Below the pieces are notes generated by a model. That model saw nothing but the letters and a program-made list of their open reading frames with translations. It searched no databases and was not told the DNA's origin. From assembly GCA_903772945.1 (NCBI GenBank), contig CAICTM010000130.1, positions 1 through 64,000 of the forward strand: a stretch of 64,000 nucleotides of DNA, read 5' to 3'. Numbering within the stretch: position 1 is the stretch's first letter; each line of letters opens with the position of its first letter. Below are positions 1-10,870 of this stretch, piece by piece. Position numbers and translations under genes: made by a program. This stretch comes from Seminavis robusta (taxonomy: Eukaryota; Bacillariophyta; Bacillariophyceae; Naviculales; Naviculaceae).

Positions 1-743
1 AACAACTCTGTACTATCGTTCTTCCATGGGGAAAATACGAGTACCAGAGATTGCCAATGGGCCTATGCAATAGTCCCGACATCTTCCAAGAGAAGATGGG
101 AACACTCATGCACAACTTGGAATACGTCCGTGCATACATTGATGATCTACTCATCCTAACTAACGGTGATCTAGCAGATCACGTTGAAAAGTTAGATGAA
201 GTTCTCTGAAGGCTTCGAGAAGCCGGACTTAAGATCAATGCTACCAAGTCCTTCTTCGCAAGAGGAGAACTTGAGTATTTAGGCTATTGGATTACTCGAG
301 AATGAATCCAACCCGTAACCAAGAAAATAGATGCGATCCAGAATATCGCTCCTCCTACGAATAGGAAGGAACTCCGTAGATTCATTGGACTAGTGAACTA
401 CTATCGAGACATGTGGATCAGACGATTACATGTACTAGCACCACTCGCTACACTTACTTCCAAAACTAAGAAGTGGAAATGGGAAGCTGAACACGACGAG
501 GCCTTTCGCAAGATGAAGAAAATCATCAGCAAAGAAACCTTGCTTGCTTACCCTGACTTCAACGATACATTCGTTATCCACACGGATGCAAGTGATACGC
601 AACTGGGTGCAGTGATTTCCCAGAAGGGAAAGCCTATCACGTTCTACAGCAGGAAACTCAATCCCGCTCAAACACGCTATATGGTAACTGAGAAGGAACT
701 TCTCAGTATCGTTGAGACTCTCAAGGAGGGCAGAAGATTGTAG
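1..743 (+). pseudogene. gypsy reverse transcriptase, start of RNase H (broken)
   Basis: The frame beginning at base 3 modulo 3 carries the reverse transcriptase palm. The LPMGLCNSP-type stretch is at about 75-103 and the catalytic YIDD motif at 135-146, followed by the thumb and an RNase H start with HTDASDTQLGAV at about 580-615. Two TGA codons (207-209 and 303-305) interrupt the frame, so only the piece from 393 to 743 is a clean open frame. That frame ends early at a TAG (741-743), because the expected RNase H continuation has been replaced by a deleted and duplicated segment. The enzyme would copy element RNA into DNA in cytoplasmic particles, but this copy cannot make an intact one. Confidence 0.88.
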
Positions 744-745
744 TA

Positions 746-1257
746 CATACGGACCACAAGAATCTCACCTGCAAGAATTTCAATACCTAACGCAGTTCCG
801 TAACATTCTTCTGGGACAGAAGATCGTTGTGCATACGGACCACAAGAATCTTACATGTAAGAACTTCAATACCGATCGCGTAATGCGATGGCACCTTATT
901 CTGGAAGAATATGGCCCCGAACTTCGGTACATCAAGGGCGAACACAACATCGTCGCTGATGCGTTGTCGAGACTTAACATCTCGGACAACGATGGTTCTT
1001 CAGAACAAATGGAAGCCAGCATGATTGCTGAGCTCATGGCCGCAGATGAAGAGGACTTCCCTAGTGACTTCCCTCTCTCGTTCCCCGAGATCGAACATCG
1101 CCAGAAGGACGATAACGATATCAAGAAACTCCTCAGGGACAAGCCAAACGACTACAAGGAACAATCTTTTCCCTGGGGGGATAAGTCCTATGAACTAGTA
1201 GTCAAGGACGACAAGATTGTTGTGCCTAAGGCCATGCAGAAGAAGCTGGTCGAATGA
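746..1257 (+). pseudogene. gypsy RNase H C-terminal part and linker to integrase
   Basis: The RNase H motif HTDHKNL is present twice, at about 746-766 and again at 832-852, because an 86-bp block is tandemly repeated (GGACCACAAG at 751 and at 837). Only the second copy is in frame with the rest, including the YIKGEHNIVADALSR end of RNase H at about 928-972. The sequence then runs through an acidic linker to a TGA at 1255-1257. The 86-bp shift is not a multiple of three, so the duplication alone breaks the polyprotein. The apparent start at 712 is an artefact of the neighbouring frame. Confidence 0.8.
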
Positions 1258-2216
1258 TATCATGGTGTACTGATGCATCCTGGCGAGACTCGCACAGAAC
1301 TTACCATCAGTCAACACTACACCTGGAAAGGGTTGCGCAAGACTGTGCAGTCCGTATGTCAGCGTTGTCAAAGCTGTCAATTGAACAAACCCAAAACGCG
1401 TAAGCTGGGATTGCTTCCTCCAAAGACTTGCGAGGAGATCCCTTGGGAAAGGCTATGTATCGACCTGATAGGTCCATACAACGTCGGGGATCCTAAGAAA
1501 AAGAATTCCTGTACACTTCATTGCCTGACAATGATTGATCCCGTAACCAGATGGTTCGAGATTGCTGAGATCTGCTCCAAAGCAGCAGACGAAGTAGCCA
1601 TCGTTCTAGAACAGACGTAGCTTACTCGGTGCCTGCTGAGGTTATCATGGATAGAGGACGTGAGTTCCGCGCAGAAGTCGAGAAGACTCTCCGGGATGAA
1701 TATGGACTTCGTCGCAAGTTCATCACCACACGTAACCCTCAAGCCAACTCGATGGTCGAGCGTGCTCATCTGACCATTCGTAACTTGATAGCTGTTCAAA
1801 ATATCAAGTGCCAAGACGACCTCGTGAATGGATTCACGGCGGTTCGGTTCGCAATGAATGCCACGATTCATACCACCTTGCGTGCAACGCCTGCACAGCT
1901 CGTGTTCAATCGTGACGCGATTTACAACGTCCGTTTCGAAGCAAACTGGAAATACATCAAGGAACGTCGCCAACGACTTATCCAGAAAAACAATGATAGG
2001 GGAACGCGACACGTGTCCCTCATCAATACAATGTCAATGATACCGTGATGATTCAACAGTATCAGCACCGCAAGTACGGTCAGAAAGTACAAAGGTCCTT
2101 ACAACATAGACCGAGTCAATGACAATCGCACTGTACGGCTCCGACATGCTACCGCCAATGGCGGCACAGTCTACCAGACTTGGAACATAAGGTATTTACA
2201 CCCATACAAGGCCTGA
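1258..2216 (+). pseudogene. gypsy integrase (broken)
   Basis: After the TGA at 1257 the same frame continues into the integrase zinc-binding region (HPGETR, then CQRCQSC at about 1360-1380). The DDE core follows: the first Asp in CIDLIGP, then after a frameshift near 1620 the second Asp in MDRGREF at about 1647-1667, and the Glu in NPQANSMVER at about 1734-1764. The C-terminal part moves to another frame after about 2015, reads KYKGPYNI and ends with a YLHPYKA-like tail at the TGA 2214-2216. Integrase would insert the cDNA into chromosomes. At least two frameshifts and one stop make this copy inactive. Confidence 0.85.
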
Positions 2217-2348
2217 TCCCCTTGTAGAATTGCCATCGTGCGACGCACATGTCTACATCCAATCTCCGGAGAGTGCCCCACACTTTAATTCATATGTTCT
2301 CCTTGTCCGACTGATGTCGTGCCTCCTGTGACCCTTGTCAGGGGGCGA

Positions 2349-2771
2349 ATGCAATACACGGCTCTTAGCCTTATTCGCGACTCAATCCTAGATAGGGTTT
2401 GAGTTCGACTCATGACGTAGTCCTTCGCGAATAGTCATTGAGACAGGGTTCTCATGACTGCTAGTCATACTAGGTTGTCGATGAAACATCGCTCTAGATA
2501 TTTAGCCGGCGTGGAAAGCTTCCACGCTACTAGATAGCTGCTAGCTGAAGTTTCCACGTGTTCCGGAAATGGACTGTGGAGTACGTAGAGTTATTGCCAT
2601 AACCTACGATATCACACTTCGAGGCCTCCCGCGGGAGACCAACTTCAATGAGCTTCACAACGATCTCTCTCATGGATTAGTTTTCGTGGCTTTCTAATCT
2701 CTCTCATAACTTTCATTCTCTCAAATTCAAAACACTCGAAAGATCTTTACACTAGCTTTTAGCGTAGTGCA
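2349..2771 (+). repeat. Probable 3' LTR of the gypsy element
   Basis: The pol stop is followed by about 120 bases and then a purine-rich tract (CAGGGGGCGAA at about 2338-2348) directly before TGCAATAC, a plausible polypurine tract and LTR start. The right end is placed near CA at 2770-2771, because from that base on the sequence reads as a transposase gene on the other strand. The LTR includes a short perfect hairpin (GCGTGGAA/TTCCACGC, about 2509-2527). The partner LTR lies outside the window, so both edges are inferred. Confidence 0.45.
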
Positions 2772-3800
2772 TCAAGACCAAGGCAGGTTTCATCAATATT
2801 GGCAATCCGTTTCCCTTGAGTCGAGTCTACTCAAATAAGCTCTCCATTAGCCTCGACGTTAACCTCATTCTTGTTGGCAAATCCATGATGAATTAGAAAC
2901 TGCTTGAGTGAATCAAAATAGAGATTGATATTGGAGTACGTAGCCCACTTGTTGCGCCGTTGCTCCACTCGGTTTGGTTTTCCTTTGCCCATGGCGTCTC
3001 CAAGTTCAGATTCTATCCACTCAAAAAGATAGGGACCCTTGCGAACGTTTGGTCCTTCCTTCTTGTTAATGTAAGTGTTCACCATCCTGATCAAACGCTG
3101 TCGTCCCAGCGTCTTCTTTCCAATTGATTGCTCAACTGTAACGAATGATTCAACTGCACCGCACAGAGCCTTGAAACAATGAAGCTCAATCCTGCCTGTG
3201 GGCCCCCGTCGGCGAGGAGATTTGCCAGCATCCCCTCTCTTTACACAATCTCGAATGGCTCTAGGACAAAGCTTGGGGGCAATCTCGGGGTGTTGTTGGT
3301 TCAACTCCTTGCATATCACCTCGGCGGAGCGTGGAACGTAAGTGAATCAATCGGTTGGAGCTGCTTCCTTCTTGAGAATTTCTTCCTTCAATGTGAGCGC
3401 TGCTAGCTTGTACAGATCAGCGTATGCCTTGCGCTGTGTGGCTTGTTGCTCTCTCAATGCTGCTGCTTGTCGAACCGTCATTCTCGTTTTGGATTGCTTC
3501 AATTTCTGTTCGAGCTTCCTTTCTCCCACTGCCCTTGCTGCCTCGGAGATATCTGTTGGTTGTGTCACTGGATCTGGCTCTAGATAATTTGCCCTCACGA
3601 CATCTGCATACGTTTCAAATGAATTTCGCTTGCGGTAGACGCGTCGACCGAGGGCTTGATTGTTTGCTTCTGGCGACGAAAATCCCACCATTTTCATTGC
3701 TTGACCGGCATGAACTCCACCCTTCTCGCCTAGCTTCAGTATACCTGCTGCCTTGCCTATCCGCTTCTCTAAGGCGTCGACGGAGGCCGCTTTGCCGCCA
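2770..3800 (-). pseudogene. DNA transposon transposase, truncated and stop-containing
   Basis: One minus-strand frame runs from about 3800 down to 2770 and reads as a single protein if stops at 3347-3349 and about 2831-2833 are ignored. The N-terminal part, from about 3790, is basic and helical (KRIGKAAGILKLGEKGG, then PEANNQALGRRVYRK), resembling a helix-turn-helix DNA-binding region. After the last stop the frame continues into NIDETCLGLDA at about 2770-2810, resembling the NxDET segment that carries a catalytic Asp in many eukaryotic DDE transposases. The frame ends exactly where the gypsy LTR seems to begin, so its C-terminus is lost. The family is not certain. Confidence 0.6.
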
Positions 3801-4990
3801 TCTTGACAGGATCGACAGAGGAGACGATGCTGTTCATTGTGCTGCTACTAGTAACACGATCGTAACACGAGTTTATCTTCTTTATCCATTTATTAAAACT
3901 ATCTAATGCTGTAGCAAGTAACTCTCTGTTAGGAGGCTCTGCTGCCCTCGTGAGATGAGCTCTTGATGATGGATGCGAAAAAAGACCACTTTGTGAGTGT
4001 TTTTGCATCCATTTCCAAGAGACCTTCTCTGACCTGCCCTGCGTGACATGGAAGTTGAAAAAAAGCCCTCTAAAATGGTAGCGTAAAACCGGTACGGTAC
4101 GGCATGATTGAAATTCGATTCCAAATTACACTTCAACCAACAAGAACAGGGATCCACTTGGCTGGACAAAGATCGGCAGACTGCTATCTACAAATTCCTT
4201 AAAACAGCGAGATTTGGCTGCAGGTTGTCCGACACACTGGTCGGTAAGAGTGAGTGTAGGCGGGCGGGAGTGGAGGATACTACTAATAGTTTGTCAAATT
4301 CATCAAGGTCGACGTCAAATCTTCCAACTGGTGGCTCGCCTCCTCGTAGGCCTGGCTGGTGTTCTTGATCAGAGCCAACGAGGAGCATAAGTTTCCAACG
4401 AAGCGGTTACATCATTACGGGTGGAGCTAGCTAGGTACCGGCTACTACCGCAACGGTCCATGGTTGTAGAAACCGCGATTGTACATCGGGCTGGCTGGCT
4501 GTTCCGTAGGAGGGGACAACTACATTTCTTCTTGCACAACAGCAGCTCCTCCGGATCCCCAATTCCGGTACTAGAACCCGCGCTTGTGGGCCCAAGAGAA
4601 TGTTTCCAATCGAAGCAGCAGTCAGTTTTGGATAGGCAGCCACAGGTGCCAACTCTGGGCAGCAGCCAGCTTCTACGGCGCTCGGGGCCGGCAATAGCTC
4701 GCTCAAGCTTGTGGCAGCTCAAGCTTGTGACAGCAAAGACCTCCAAATCAGTACAGAATGAGCAGGCTACGTACTGGGCATGTTAAACCCGCGGTGCAGA
4801 TTGTATACAGAACAAGGGTGGAGCGTGCCCGTGACCCTTCTACTCGAACAAGGGGCCAGTAGCGCCCCTTGTCATTCTGAGTGAAGTAAAAGCAAGCCCT
4901 CGGCGCAGTAGACAAAATAACAACTACTAATCTTTGTGACAAAAAAAAAAAAGGGTGGTCTAACTCAAATTTGGAGAGTGGCTCCTCCCC
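3801..4990. other. Intergenic, no gene recognised
   Basis: Only short overlapping frames without family resemblance were seen here on both strands. The stretch includes short tracts of the palindromic ACCGGTACGGTACGG type (about 4088-4103) and a poly-A run near 4939-4950. It separates the transposase pseudogene from the GC-rich retroelement that follows. Confidence 0.5.
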
Positions 4991-5334
4991 ATTCACCTTC
5001 GGCAGACGAGCGCCGACAAGCGGCGCTCGCCTAGAGCAGCACAGCACGACTAGTTGAGTAGAGTAGTAGGATAGGGTGGTGGAGAGACTCGGCCATTTAC
5101 TGAGCCGACCGTCTCCGCAACCCAGACCAGGGGTGCCGCTCGTGATTGCTAGAATCCCGAGCGGGAACCAAGGCACGAATGAGGCAGTCCCGCGGGATGT
5201 GAGTCCCGCGTGATTGTGCGACATTCGGCAACCCAAATAGCCAAAGGCAGAACGGGTGGGAGCGTAGCGGGGTGGGAAAGTTTGGAGAGACCGAGAGGAG
5301 GCAGGTCTCTCTGGGAGATTTGGACTAAGGGAGG

Positions 5335-6640
5335 TTAGTCCTCGTAGAGTTCCGGTGAAGGAGGATCTCTGCGATAGTAGCAGGCGCCTGAGCAGGCGGG
5401 AGGACTTGTCGTAGGATCCCCTTGGAAGGTGTAGGCACCATGGGCCAGCATTTTCTGGAGTAGTGGTGCGTGATGGGGCGGCCTGGATTCGAAGATAGCG
5501 CAACATGTCGTCGGACTTCCATCGACCGAGGAAGCGGATGGCATCCGAGTCAACATGGGCGCAGGGAGAGCATGGCGCCGCCCGGACGAAGGAGCGAGCG
5601 GACACCTTTTGTGGAGATTCCGGTGGTCCGTTGAGCCGCTTTGCGGCAACTCGAAGGGCATCGTGATGAACTGGGTTTGACGGTACCAACTTCTTGTTGG
5701 ACGGAGTTATAGTGTTTGTAAGCGGAGTAGCGGCCGATTTCGCCGCCGTCGCTTGAGCGTTGAAGTGGAGATCGGAGTGCCGCGACGAGACGGGCGAGGA
5801 TTTGACAGGACAGAGCATGGGTCAGGGTAGCACGATGGCCCACGGACTCGCCTTTGAGGCGTTCTTTGGTCAGTGAATGTCAGCGAAGCCGCGTGAGGCG
5901 ACTGGGGTCAGACACGTCATTCAAGAGATCTTGTCAGCGGTGACTTGGAGGCGGCCAGCGATGGTGAAAGTGATGTCCTCCAGGAGAAAGGCTGGCTGCG
6001 GGCCCCAGGATTACTTGTGTCGAGGTACTCGGCGGGACGGAGAAGCCAGAAGAAAGACAGATGCAGAGGTCCCGATTGTGTTGGTTGACGTTCCCGGATG
6101 GGGTCAACGTAGTCGAGGACGGAGAGCATTTCGCGGAGGATGGAGAGTTGGCAGGGTAGGACCGGTCGGGGGTCCATCTTCGTCTGGAGCCTTTGTTGTA
6201 ATAGCGAGTAGGGATGAGCTTTCCTGGCGCCGAGTCGGGGATCAGGGTAGTCCAGGTTGGATATCCCCTCCCCGACGGCACAAAGGGCTTTGACCACTGT
6301 GTCAGCTCGGACAGAGTTCGACACGCGGTAGGTGTGGGCAAAGGTGAGGAGGTAGCAGAGGCGGACCTCCGGCTCATCGATATCACTGAGGGTTTCGCAG
6401 ACGTTTGTGGCGTCGCAGAACTCCGCACCAGCGGCCGAAGGTGCGGTTTCGGGCCTGAGCGGACTTGTGACGACATGTTTTGGAGGGCACTTGCACGAAG
6501 CGCGGAGAGTAGACTGGAAACGACTTCGGGCGGCAGCGTCACCCCTTCCAAGGTAGCTGCTGTGGATAATGCTGCTCAAAGTGGGACGGGAGTTCGGCAT
6601 AGTGGGATGTTGCAGACGGAATGTGTCGTCGGCCATGAGT
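5335..6640 (-). pseudogene. Tyrosine recombinase domain of the DIRS-like element
   Basis: The N-terminal and core part is open from 6636 to 5917 and includes FFWLLRPAEYL at about 6020-6053, whose Arg fits the first catalytic Arg of tyrosine recombinases. After frameshifts, the second part reads SLLRPGGAM and then FLGRWKSDDMLRYL (about 5486-5535). This corresponds to the HxxR box, the His/Trp position and the catalytic Tyr, whose codon is at 5495-5497. Trp in place of the third His is common in this enzyme family. The two boxes lie in different frames, so the gene is broken. The family assignment rests on motif order and spacing, not on a search. Confidence 0.65.
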
Positions 6641-7407
6641 TAGCCGGTCCTGGGATAGTTCGGCGAGAGGGGGCAGTACCGGTGTTTGCTGTTGGTGGCG
6701 ACAGGCGTAGTTGCAGAGAAAGGCGGCGGCCATCAGTGGAGACGGAGCCCTTGGCCGACCAGGAGACACCGGAGTGTTGTGTAGCTAGAGGGTGATCTAG
6801 GACTTACGGCGGCGAGGAGAGCTTGTTGACTCAGATATGCCGCGATGTTCGAGTCGCGTTGGTAATGCCAGAGAGGGTTTGCGGTATCGATGACCAGATC
6901 GCAGTTGGTATGTCGTCCGGGAGTGCCGTACCAGTCAGGTATCCTTAGATGGAGTCGATAAACTCCAGCATACGGCCGTTCGGGTCAGTGAGCCGAGTAG
7001 AACGTCTTGAGGCACATCGTCAGCGATGTAGTTGGGTTCGGCTGGCAGGTTGCGGCGCCAAGGTTGACGATGGACGTGCGAAGCGTCATGTGAGACGGAC
7101 CGGTTCGATCGGTTTCCGTGTGCCTGCTGTGAGGCGATTGGGTGCACGCTGTTACAGATCCATGCTGGAACCTATTCGTATAGGACCTGAGTCCGAAAGC
7201 GGATTTTGCCGAGTGTTTGCATCCAGCGTTTGTTGTTTAGAGGCTGCTTTCTGAGGCGGCTAGCTTTGGAAGATAGCCGCGACAGACCTCCTTGCGATGG
7301 GGAGGTACATAGTTCGAGTGTCTTCGTAGAGTGTCAATGATACAGCCGAGGATGAGTTTTATGGGTTTGGCCCATGGCTGTCCAGATCAGCCTTTTAGTA
7401 ATTTTCT
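6641..7407 (-). pseudogene. Region between RT and recombinase of the DIRS-like element
   Basis: In DIRS elements this interval normally encodes RNase H. Frames here are short and shift often. Fragments such as DLVIDTANPLWHYQ (about 6845-6900) look like coding sequence of the same element, but no clean RNase H acidic box could be read. It is annotated only as part of the decayed polyprotein. Confidence 0.35.
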
Positions 7408-8104
7408 TCAAGGAGTAACGGTCTTCGTTGCGTGCTTTTCGTTCCAGTTTGGAGGTCGCGCAAGTGATCTCGTCGATTGCGTGGAGAATGTGTGGCGACG
7501 AAGGACGTTCATCCGGTTCTTCCCTCCTTGTCCGAGTTGAATGAAGTCGTCGACGAAGACGTCATTCCGGCCGAGGGGCCTGTTGTAGACTCGGTTGGAG
7601 ACTGCAGCGACGTCCTCGTCGGCGGGTGGACTCGAGGGGTTCAGTCGCGATGTTGAGGAGGGCCTGAGTGGCGGCATCATCTTCGGCGTCGCGGGACCGT
7701 GGTGTCATGGAAGGGTCCAGGTCATCCTGGCGAGAGGCTGGTTCTTCGAGTCGGTGCGGTGGACAGGCACGCGGTGAGTGCAGGAAACGGGTGTTGCCCC
7801 GGTCGCAGGCAGTTTCGGACATTCCGCTGAATGTAGGAGGGGATTGGACCCACCCCATGGTGGAAGACATCGGGATGGCTACCAGTTGGGGTTCTCCTTC
7901 GTATCGAGGAAGGACGAGTGTGAGACGGATGCAGTCCGAGGCGTTCAGGAACATGCGGTAGAAGCCGTCTTTGATGTCGTGCTTGCAGAGGCGAACAGGG
8001 CCAAACTTGGGGTTTGCGTGACGAACATCATAGAGGATTCGAGGGAGTGCTCCGCCGAATTGCATAGCCTCGGGAGGAGCGTGATGGACCGTGGTTTGGT
8101 TCAC
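7408..8104 (-). pseudogene. Reverse transcriptase of the DIRS-like element
   Basis: The 8104-7562 frame contains LCKHDIKDGFYRM (first catalytic Asp) and, further on, MGWVQSPPTFS, the equivalent of the PxGxxxSPxxF stretch of reverse transcriptases. The next frame (7680-7408) contains FVDDF at 7543-7557, the YxDD-box equivalent. The two parts are joined only by a frameshift around 7600-7700, so the protein is not intact. The GWVQSPPTF type of palm differs from the gypsy and Copia polymerases elsewhere in this window, supporting a third kind of retroelement. Confidence 0.75.
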
Positions 8105-9557
8105 GGAGGGCCATCCCAGTCCCAGGAGTGATCGCTGATGAGACGAGGTTTTCGGTCCCGTTCTTCCTTGACCGCGGCGGCGGATAGGAGCAGGGATGGT
8201 TCATCTTTGACAAGGTCGCTTAGCCGCGCTAGACTACCAGAACTTGTTCTCTATGAACTTGGAAAATTCCTCTCGGAGGAAGGCGGAGTGCTCGGTGGCA
8301 GACTTGTGACACCCACGGCGGATGCATTCCTCCTTCTGCTCGGCGGTCCAAGGAGGGGAGTGGTTCTCTTCTCTTTTTGTTGTTTACGGGGACCCCGTGG
8401 TCACGCCATTCGGTGAGCAGAGGTATGGCTGGATGATCGACTTGTTCCAGTTCGGGCGAGAGGTAGGATCTACCTCGGAAGTTTGTGACAAAGGACTCCC
8501 AGGACTCGGCTTGGGAGTAATCGCGACATAGTTTAGAGACTAACGTACCTAGACGATCGTTTCGGACGGATCTGGTGTCAACGGTAGTGCTAGTAGTTTT
8601 AGGAGTTTCACGGGAGCGGAATTTGAAGGTGAGGGACGCTTCGCGGGGGCGAGCGTTGAAGAGTAAGGGCGCTAGTAGGTGAAAGAGTGGCGTGTTGTTG
8701 TTGTAGTGATTTTGAAGGATGAATAGATGTATTTATGTTGAGGACAGGAATGCTCCGCCGGTTTCGGCCGGAGGAGGGACATCAAGGCTGCTAGGAAGTG
8801 GAGAGCCGAACTGTCGTCCGTTGACGGGGGCGACGGTGAATGGAAGGCTATTTCCCACATTCACCGAGGACCCGGGCGGGGAACTCACGCCTGAGCTCTG
8901 GCCACACCGCAGGTGGTCGAAGTTCGTGGAGCTTGTTGTTCGTAGTGGTAGGTAGTGCTTGTGCGTGGCCGCACCGCTGCAGGACGAGGTGCAGTTTCCT
9001 TTGAGGGCCCACGCCAAGCACAACATCCTGACCACCGTGCTGGGGGATGTCAATGTCATGTCCCCGGGTCATCTCCCGGATGGAGCGATGACCTGAGACT
9101 GGAAGCGCTTGAGAAGTTCACTGTGCTCCGTGGGCGTTGGTGAAACGTGGTCCCGGCCTTTGTTGGTGATGCCGGCGGGCTTGTCGAAGGACGGAGGAGG
9201 GGGAAGAGGTTTGATGAGGGAGACCAGTGAGAAGGAAGGAGGCTAGAGTCGAGGATCGATGGATTGGACTAGTCCCAGGACTTCTCGAAGGTTGGAGGGA
9301 CTACCGTTCGGTCGTTCCACAGCCGGTTCACCAGGCGAAATAGTCCTGCTGTATGTCTAGAGAATGCGGCCGATGATGTCCATACCAAGGCTCGGCTTGT
9401 CGGCGTAGTTTCTGGCAACGGTGTAGAGATTCGGTCCTAATCGTCGTACAACACTTCCGGGCGTTGATCGAGATGGCGTGATCAACCCCGTGGAAGACGT
9501 CACAAGAATGGAGAACCGTAGAGCTTTTCTTCGGCGTCCGAGGGTCGATAGGGAACT
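8105..9557 (-). other. Unresolved middle part of the DIRS-like element
   Basis: Short overlapping minus-strand frames fill this interval and no domain was recognised. The composition matches the flanking element domains, so it probably belongs to the decayed gag-pol region, possibly with protease or linker sequence. No independent host gene is supported. Confidence 0.35.
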
Positions 9558-10840
9558 TCACATCAGTGGTGGAGAGAATGTCAGCGTCTTGCAGGGTGAT
9601 GGAGTGACCACGCTCGACAAGTGTGGCCTTGCAGCGAGATCCATGACCGCCTTGGACTCCGCTTGTCCTTGGCACACCACGGAGAAGGGAGAGAGACCTT
9701 CCCCGAGAACCTGTCCTGTGGTGGAGGCTTCGTACTTCCGAAAGACCTTGTCAAGGATGTGGCCGGTGGCCAAGGGTTTGTTCTCCTGTTCGAGGGGGAG
9801 AGGGGTGCCGGCAGTGCGGATGTCCAGTTGGCATTGCAGTGTGCTGTAGTCGCTTCCTTTAGTGCAGTTTGCTAGGAGTCCGTGGATTTCGGGAAGGTCT
9901 TCATCCGCGGCGACGTTGCAGAGGTTGTGGACGCGAGTGGCCAGGTTGACACCGAATTTGGACGTGAAGGTCTTGGTCCCCCGAGCGCGTTCGAAATCCA
10001 GTTGTTCTCGGTTGACGTTGGCGAGGGTATTTTGGATGTTGGCTACTCCGGCGTTGAAGGTTCGTTCGTCAGTCCAGGTCCCGTAGCGCCAGGGCGGTGA
10101 GCAATGGTCGGGTGACGAGATTGAACAGCGCTGAAGGGCCATACATTGGCAGGTAGAGGCGAATGTTCTCCGTAATGCGAAGGAGGGATCGTTTGCGTCA
10201 CTGGTGCAGACGCGCGAAACCATTGACGAGATAATGGCGTTCTGTCGGGCTGCATCAGCATGCGTGATTTCCGGCCTAGGATAAGGTTTCGGACTGGGTG
10301 ATGGAGTATCGCCCGGTAGGCACTTCGTGAGGACTCGTGAGGTCAGGTAGTGCGGAATGGGCATAGGCGACGGGACCGGTAGGAGTCCACATCTGCCTCG
10401 CGTTCCCATGGGGACCCGAGTGAGGGTTCGGTGGTCGGCACCCAACATATCCGGGCCATCAAGATACGCCAAGGTCTTGCAACGAGTGTCGGCGAGCGTT
10501 GGAAGCTGTCGTTCGGAAGGATCACAGGGGCGATGGTGTGGAGGTCGTTTCCAGTGAGTACACGGAAAGATTGTCGTACGGAGAGACACGTTCGAAGTCA
10601 GCTGGGTAGGTGAACAGGGAGTGTCCGACGTGATGTAGTCTTCATCACCGTCAAGTACGAACGCGATGAGGGAGGGGTGACCGAGTACGGCCGACACAGT
10701 GTGGTTGCGACGCCCGACTGTCAGTGTTAGCATTGGCACCAACAGGTTGAGAAGAGCGTTGTAGTCAAACTCATGAACGTCCCAGTGGTTGCCGCGTCGA
10801 CGAGAGTAGAGAATAAAGCGTTGGCCATGGTCGAGGATTT
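9558..10840 (-). pseudogene. gag-like frame of the DIRS-like element
   Basis: A 394-codon frame (10742-9558) is open, and the frame continues upstream to about 10840 (NHWDVHEFDYNALL before the first Met). It is rich in Pro, Ser and Thr in the middle. It contains a helical stretch (ANVNREQLDFERARG, then TKTFTSKFGVNLATR) followed by LATGHILDKVFRKYE. It lies first in the element, before the reverse transcriptase, so it is taken as the structural (gag) protein. No zinc knuckle is visible. The assignment rests on position rather than on sequence family. Its open length suggests it decayed less than pol, or that parts are read in the wrong frame. Confidence 0.45.
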
Positions 10841-10870
10841 CGAAGAGATTAGACCCTGATGCCGACGCAA

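Larger units (their letters stand above)
1..2771 (+). mobile_element. Ty3/gypsy retrotransposon remnant (3' part of pol plus probable LTR)
   Basis: This stretch reads in order reverse transcriptase, RNase H, zinc-binding integrase domain, DDE integrase core and a short C-terminal tail, which is the Ty3/gypsy order. The left edge of the window cuts off gag, protease and the start of the reverse transcriptase. Coding ends with TGA at 2214-2216 and is followed by about 550 non-coding bases, interpreted as the 3' LTR. The copy is dead: it has in-frame stops at 207-209, 303-305 and 1255-1257, a frameshift near 1620, and an 86-bp tandem duplication combined with a small deletion near 746-870. The element seems to have inserted into a transposase gene that lies on the other strand from 2770 onward. 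Confidence 0.9.
5000..10870 (-). mobile_element. DIRS-like (RT plus tyrosine recombinase) retrotransposon remnant
   Basis: On the minus strand the order is a gag-like reading frame (about 10840-9558), an unresolved stretch, a reverse transcriptase (8104-7408), a further unresolved stretch, and a tyrosine-recombinase domain (about 6640-5335). An RT followed by a tyrosine recombinase instead of a DDE integrase defines the DIRS/Ngaro/PAT order of retroelements, which use recombinase and circular intermediates for insertion. The region looks clearly more GC-rich than its neighbours. Many frameshifts break every domain, so the copy is inactive. The terminal repeats expected of DIRS elements were not located, and both outer borders are estimates from where coding resemblance fades. 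Confidence 0.65.

Noticed and set aside
4748-5818. 356-codon minus-strand frame as an independent gene
   Set aside because: Only its DSDAIRFLGRWKSDDMLRYL part makes sense, as the end of the tyrosine recombinase; the rest is read-through in non-coding sequence.
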